64,000 nucleotides of DNA, from the NCBI GenBank assembly GCA_008360955.1, contig LUCM01007448.1, positions 62,001-126,000 on the forward strand, written 5' to 3'. This DNA comes from Fasciolopsis buskii (lineage: Eukaryota; Platyhelminthes; Trematoda; Plagiorchiida; Fasciolidae). Shown one piece after another: positions 59,582 through 64,000 of the stretch (positions are counted from its first letter, which is position 1; each line of letters begins with the position of its first letter). The translations under genes were made by a program, and so were the position numbers. The notes under the pieces were generated by a model, which had not been told where the DNA came from, did no database searches, and saw only the letters and a program-made list of their open reading frames with translations.

Positions 59582-59876
59582 ACTAGTCTGTGGTGGAGTT
59601 TATCCTTATCGGCCCGACCGGGATGGCACTCACACTCGGGTGGACTGATTGCAGTTTGGGTACCTTTTCTGGCTATGAGGTTTATTTTGACTAAGAAGCA
59701 AAATGATCAGGTTCCATGCTGGGTTAAGTTTGATCAAACCAAATTTTCTATTGCTTTAACTCCTCAAGTAACCGGTCGTTCCTACTGTGTAGATTGTCTG
59801 TCTTTGTAGAGTTTATGCCTTTAGTACACAATCCACCAGCTACAGAGGTCTGTCACCGCGTGAGAATATTGCATCA

Positions 59877-60098
59877 TTACTGGCCCAAAGTCAGCCTCAC
59901 ACGGTGCTGTCGTATTGCTCCACAGTGGCTTTTAGTCACCCATACGTCATCATCCCAAGCTGTGATAACCGCGGGTTTCAGCAACTGCCGGCTGAAACGC
60001 ATCGTTGACGATTTCGCCGGCAAACCGAGAAAGATACCTTCACGCATCTGTTTGGCAAGTCGAACAGACACTGGAATTTCGCTACACATGCGTGTGCT
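59877..60098 (-). CDS. Weak candidate exon in a GC-richer patch
   Basis: The minus-strand frame reads CSEIPVSVRLAKQMREGIFL, GLPAKSSTMRFSRQLLKP and DDDVWVTKSHCGAIRQHRV. The patch 59830-60110 has higher GC than its surroundings and is also open on the plus strand (59794-60150). Strand and function are undetermined. Confidence 0.18.
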   Translation of the reverse strand, partial: STRMCSEIPVSVRLAKQMREGIFLGLPAKSSTMRFSRQLLKPAVITAWDDDVWVTKSHCGAIRQHRVRLTLGQ

Positions 60099-60315
60099 GT
60101 TGTTTATAGCAGGCGGTTGGTGGCTGAGTTACACCTGCCGCAATTCCTGAACCTCCAAGAGTTCTATTGTACTCAGGTAAAATTATTTTTAATATTGCAC
60201 TGACAGGTGGTAAATCTCCCTACTAACCACTCGGCTCAACTGTGCAGGTTAAAATCAGTTACACTGAGAGTCCCTGTATGGAATAGGTATAAGGGGTATA
60301 TAACCTTAAGATCCA

Positions 60316-60343
60316 TTCATTCATTCATTCATTCATTCATTCC
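60316..60343 (+). repeat. (ATTC)n microsatellite
   Basis: Seven ATTC units. They might be the tail of a LINE or SINE whose body (60200-60315) I cannot identify. Confidence 0.9.
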
Positions 60344-61609
60344 ACTCAGGTCAGTCTCGTGACGTGAGTAGATGGTTAGTCAGATCTCAAATGGCCGAAT
60401 TTCAAAGCTTTGGCACATTGTGACGGTACCGTCAAATCATTCATGTTCGGGACTTTTGGAAGTCTCTTCTCGAATTATTCGACCGCAAATGTCGAAAAAT
60501 TCGCTGAGCAATAACAGACAACATACAATGTTAGTTGCTGTTTGGAGTGTCAAAATTGGAGAGAAATTAATAATGTGCTAGATAGATCAAATTCCATAAG
60601 TCCCATGCTAGATAATCTAGAAAAAACTATCTTCATTTTTTAATATAGAAAAGCTAATTGTTTTACTAGGACAAACCTACTTACTTGCTTTCGCTAAATA
60701 ATGAAATATTTGATGGATTAAAACTGTGCAAGCAATCGTAGTTTCTTGTGCGAAATAGATTTGATTTCGCCAAGTGTAATTAGTGTTTCGTCACTATGAC
60801 TTAATTGTGCAGTAATAACGTGATCGTGACAGTTAGTAGACGTTCTCATGACAGTGTGATGAATGGTTAATTAATATACATAGCTTTGGTGAGTCTTTGA
60901 ATCCCATTTGCTTGTAAAAAGTAGGTTGACATTCAAGGGTACACGTTCACAATTGTAGGAACATACATATAAGAAACAACTGTAATCGTGTACCACCTGT
61001 TCGCAAATAATGTCATAGATATTTACTGGATTAATCATCTTTCCAGGAAGTCGAAAATCGCCCAGAAAAATACGTCGTCAACAAAGGACCAGTCATCATT
61101 CTGCCAACCCATAGGTGAGTGCTTCACTGACGTTAACCAATGGCAGGCTCACATATTCCATACGACACTGTGCTCATAACGTATGTGCCCATGATCCAAT
61201 TGCTTCAATTGCATGTCACGTTCGCACGTACCGACGACTGACGATACTCCCTAGCCTTTTCACCACCCCACCCAGTCCGCCCAACCAACTAGCCAGCGAT
61301 ACGTTCATATCCAATTCACCCAAACACATTTATCCGTGATGTGAGATAATCAGTACCAATGTCCAATGTGACTGTATGTTGTTGGCTTAATTGAAAATAC
61401 GTTTTATATACTTGGTTGCGACTATTTCTCATTTGAAGATTAGGCAATCGAGGAGTGTCTGATCGGGAGAAATCCAAAAGTTTAATCACAGAAGCAACAT
61501 TCATAAACACGTATGCAAGTGCGAAAATAGCAATCAAGGTATAGTGTTGCATGCACAATTAAAGTAATAATTGACGAGTACTGAAAATCTTATATTTCTG
61601 TCAACGCAG

Positions 61610-61633
61610 TTATATATAAATATATATATATAC
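61610..61633 (+). repeat. (AT)n microsatellite
   Basis: AT run with one AAAT interruption. Confidence 0.85.
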
Positions 61634-61850
61634 TACTCGATAAACCCTATAGTCTCAGTAGCACTGAGCTCGTGACCTTGCACTCCAAGCACATGTGAAA
61701 TGCGTGAACATTTATCAATTAATGCAAAAATCGATTGTTCTTTCAATTAAATCAACTTCCGACAATGCTATCCTCACAAAAAAGACTACAGAGTCACTCG
61801 GAACAAATCATACCACGATAGCTTAGGTCTTCTTCGTTAAGGATTTTTTT

Positions 61851-62150
61851 TTAGTAAGAACACATAATACGAACGTCGTATGAAAAGTCGAATCGAAAAT
61901 CCCGCGCACAATAGCTGGCAGAATTTATTTCCAGTTTGATACGCATGTGTTTGCCCAAATATTGCATATATGCAGTGAAATACGCGGACCAACGTGAATC
62001 GCGATGAAAATCCCGTTGAATAGGCTTGAGAATCATCACGGTCGGAATGTGTTCGCCTCGTTGAAATGTCATGTTGACCTCGTATTTCTCTTCGACGATT
62101 TCCGCTCCGAACAAAATTCCACTGTTATCTGTCCACTTCCAGTTACCGCG
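61851..62150 (-). CDS. Candidate terminal exon, 99 codons
   Basis: The minus-strand frame is open from an acceptor-like CTTCTTCCGGACAAG to a TAA. It reads RGNWKWTDNSGILFGAEIVE, EKYEVNMTFQRGEHIPTVM, ILKPIQRDFHRDSRWSAYFT, AYMQYLGKHMRIKLEINSAS and YCARDFRFDFSYDVRIMCSY. The alternating hydrophobic pattern suggests beta strands. No family is recognised. A poly-A stretch directly follows the stop on this strand, so a truncated retrocopy is possible. An S2 SINE lies 260 bp upstream, which would be in the preceding intron. Confidence 0.35.
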   Translation of the reverse strand, partial: RGNWKWTDNSGILFGAEIVEEKYEVNMTFQRGEHIPTVMILKPIQRDFHRDSRWSAYFTAYMQYLGKHMRIKLEINSASYCARDFRFDFSYDVRIMCSY

Positions 62151-62410
62151 CTTGTCCGGAAGAAGTGTGCATTAAACCAGTGAATGGATAAACTAAATGC
62201 TATCACCTGAAGCACCCAAGCAATACGCGCAACAGCACGATTCCTCGATCACTTTCAGGGTATTCACTGGTCCTGTTGTTTGCAACTGCAACATGCACAA
62301 GGTCAGGACTTTTCAAAGAAGGGGATTCGAAATCAGAAATAGTGGAAAACATTCACGAGCCAGAGCCTGAGAAGCATATTAGTTAGCATCATCACGTACA
62401 TCTTTTATCG

Positions 62411-62578
62411 TTTGCTTCCTTAATTAATGAAATGACAATGCACATCGCCTTTCAGGATGGGGGCCGTGGCCAACAGGGGGCTGCCAAGTGGGGAAGTTGA
62501 TTGGCACTGGGAGGATTCGAACTCACAGCCTTCATGTCTAAACGACAAAGCCCTATCCGTCTGGCCACCGCTAGCCAA
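62411..62578 (-). repeat. S2 family, tRNA-derived SINE
   Basis: On the minus strand it reads GGCTAGCGGTGGCCAGACGG, CGTTTAGACATGAAGGC, the B box TGAGTTCGAATCCTCCCA, CACTTGGCAGCCCC and the tail GCATTGTCATTTCATTAATT. Confidence 0.8.
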
Positions 62579-64000
62579 ATCAAAACGTTGCACACACACA
62601 GCACATATAGTACATTCTCATTCTCATTTCCATTGTTCTAGTCCACCGGTGGCTCCTTCAGGTGGTCGATGCTGCTACAGTCCATCTTACTAGGTGACTG
62701 TGGGATTTCGACTCTACGACGCTCTAACCTAGGGGCGTACGGTGCCTACGATATCGTGTCAAACATTCCAAAGTTCGACTGATACCGTGGATCGACAATA
62801 CTTTCGAAATTCGGCTCGTCCCTTTTCCCAAGTGAGTCGTTGGGCTTTCGTTCAGAAGATATGAATTACATGATCGAGAAAAAGGTGCTCGCGGTCGCTC
62901 ACTGCAAATGTTTTCGGATGGCCATTCTCTTCACCTAATAGCCCAGGCACGGACGGATTTATTCATTGTGTAAACAAATGGGCTTGTCCAGTTTGTAGGG
63001 GAATAAAAGTTGCCCTCCACACCTGCCTGATTAACTCAGTTTCTGAATCATGTGTGAACTTCTGAAGTTCTTGTCTGGCTTAAGTGTTGGTAAATCTTCA
63101 GTCATTCCCTGCGTTGTAAATATCCTTGCCTAAGGACTGGATACCAAATGGCTGTTTGCAATGATCACATCGGATCCAGTTAGCTTCCCACTGTTTTTCG
63201 ATAGCCCGTAACTACCATACATCGGTAAACACGAAAGCTCATATTTAAATCATTTCCCGTGTAACAATATACGTGAACACGTAGTAATGTTAATGTAAGA
63301 AAAACGTTTACATGTAAAGCTATCGTGCTTCCTCAGTTGAACACTAGAGAACCTGCTACAAGATGCAGTCCAGGACAACTGACCCCCAACTAATGGGGGA
63401 AAAGCCAAGCGCTTGCCTAGGGCAACATGAATAAATGACTTTAGACGATCCCGGTATGATGGATAATTTTAGAAGGCACTAAAAAGCTCATAAATGTCTT
63501 CGTTAACCGTTATTTTCTACCCTTGTCTGGGTCTTCAGTTCGTTTCATTGTTTGATTTAAGGCTTCGGTCCATAACTGTATAGCGGACAAATCATTTTTC
63601 ATGTCTTCGTTACCTATTTCAACCTTATTTGTGTTGGAAATGCTAAAACTGGTTGCTCATGTAATGGTATGTCTACAACACATTTACTGATACGGTAACC
63701 AGGCTAGTCTTAGATACGCAAGTGGTGCCAGGCAACGACCACCAATGACATGCAGGAATCGATCAAATTCTGTTTCCAAGCGAGAATGCACACAATTTGA
63801 TGAACGTGACCCCGGTCTTGACTCGACAAAATGACCGGTCTATTAAATTTACGAAACTTATCCATCAAGACGTGAACCGGCGAAATATTGCCTTACTATC
63901 GGGATAAAGTTTTCTGGACATATTATATTGAACTCAATTCGGAGTAGCTGGTTTTGTTTTCATCTCATTTGGACCTGGGTGAGCTTTCGTTCAGTTTCAT
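62579..64000. other. No feature recognised
   Basis: Unique sequence to the end of the window. Confidence 0.5.

Noticed and set aside
1..64000. CRISPR arrays, bacterial operons, phage or integrative elements
   Set aside because: No regularly spaced repeats, no ribosome-binding-site-led gene runs, and the coding density and spliceosomal signals are eukaryotic.

Overview
The window reads as nuclear DNA of an invertebrate metazoan, with AT-rich, low-density, repeat-littered sequence. I infer a flatworm, probably a digenean trematode. Three things suggest this: tRNA-derived repeats carrying hammerhead-like motifs (compare the schistosome Sm-alpha family), a Penelope-like retroelement with a GIY-YIG endonuclease, and fragmented non-LTR (LINE) relics with no intact master copy. 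None of these proves a species. There is no operon structure, bacterial gene, CRISPR array or intact long reading frame. The longest open frames (about 160 codons) are close to what chance gives in this much DNA. Host genes can therefore only appear as exons, and I give these low to moderate confidence.

Layout. 0-8 kb is mostly featureless, with one 143-bp foldback element (1588-1730) and microsatellites. At 7.9-12.3 kb there are several tRNA-derived repeats (two families) and two candidate 3' gene ends on the + strand (8745-9076 and 10541-10770). 13-21 kb holds members of a palindromic element family (best copy 20583-20779), a unit shared with 46 kb (13211-13572), a candidate + strand gene end (17087-17375) and minus-strand candidate exons. 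21-32 kb is mostly simple repeats and old tRNA-like repeats, with a possible LINE ORF1 scrap at 25.8 kb. 32.4-34.4 kb contains the one clear RNA gene, tRNA-Cys (33668-33739), and a partial duplicate that starts inside its anticodon arm. 34-43 kb is almost empty.

43.9-54.3 kb is the mobile-DNA core: a G-rich pentanucleotide satellite, three degenerate LINE fragments, a 724-bp foldback element with arms of about 190 bp, two copies of one SINE family, and a truncated Penelope-like element whose reverse transcriptase and GIY-YIG domains are both recognisable. All of the retroelement relics lie on the minus strand. 55-64 kb is intron-like or intergenic sequence, with the best-supported multi-exon candidate at 58862-59581 (three exons, matching splice phases, a stop codon) and a minus-strand candidate terminal exon at 61851-62150.

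The recurrent theme, and the best lead for something undescribed, is small non-autonomous elements (tRNA-like or inverted-repeat) that share a hammerhead-like signature: a CTGATGA- or CTTGAGAAA-type strand, a 4-6 bp hairpin, then GAAAC. The signature appears in at least four unrelated sequence families here. Several copies have decayed cores, so ribozyme activity is inference and not something the sequence shows.
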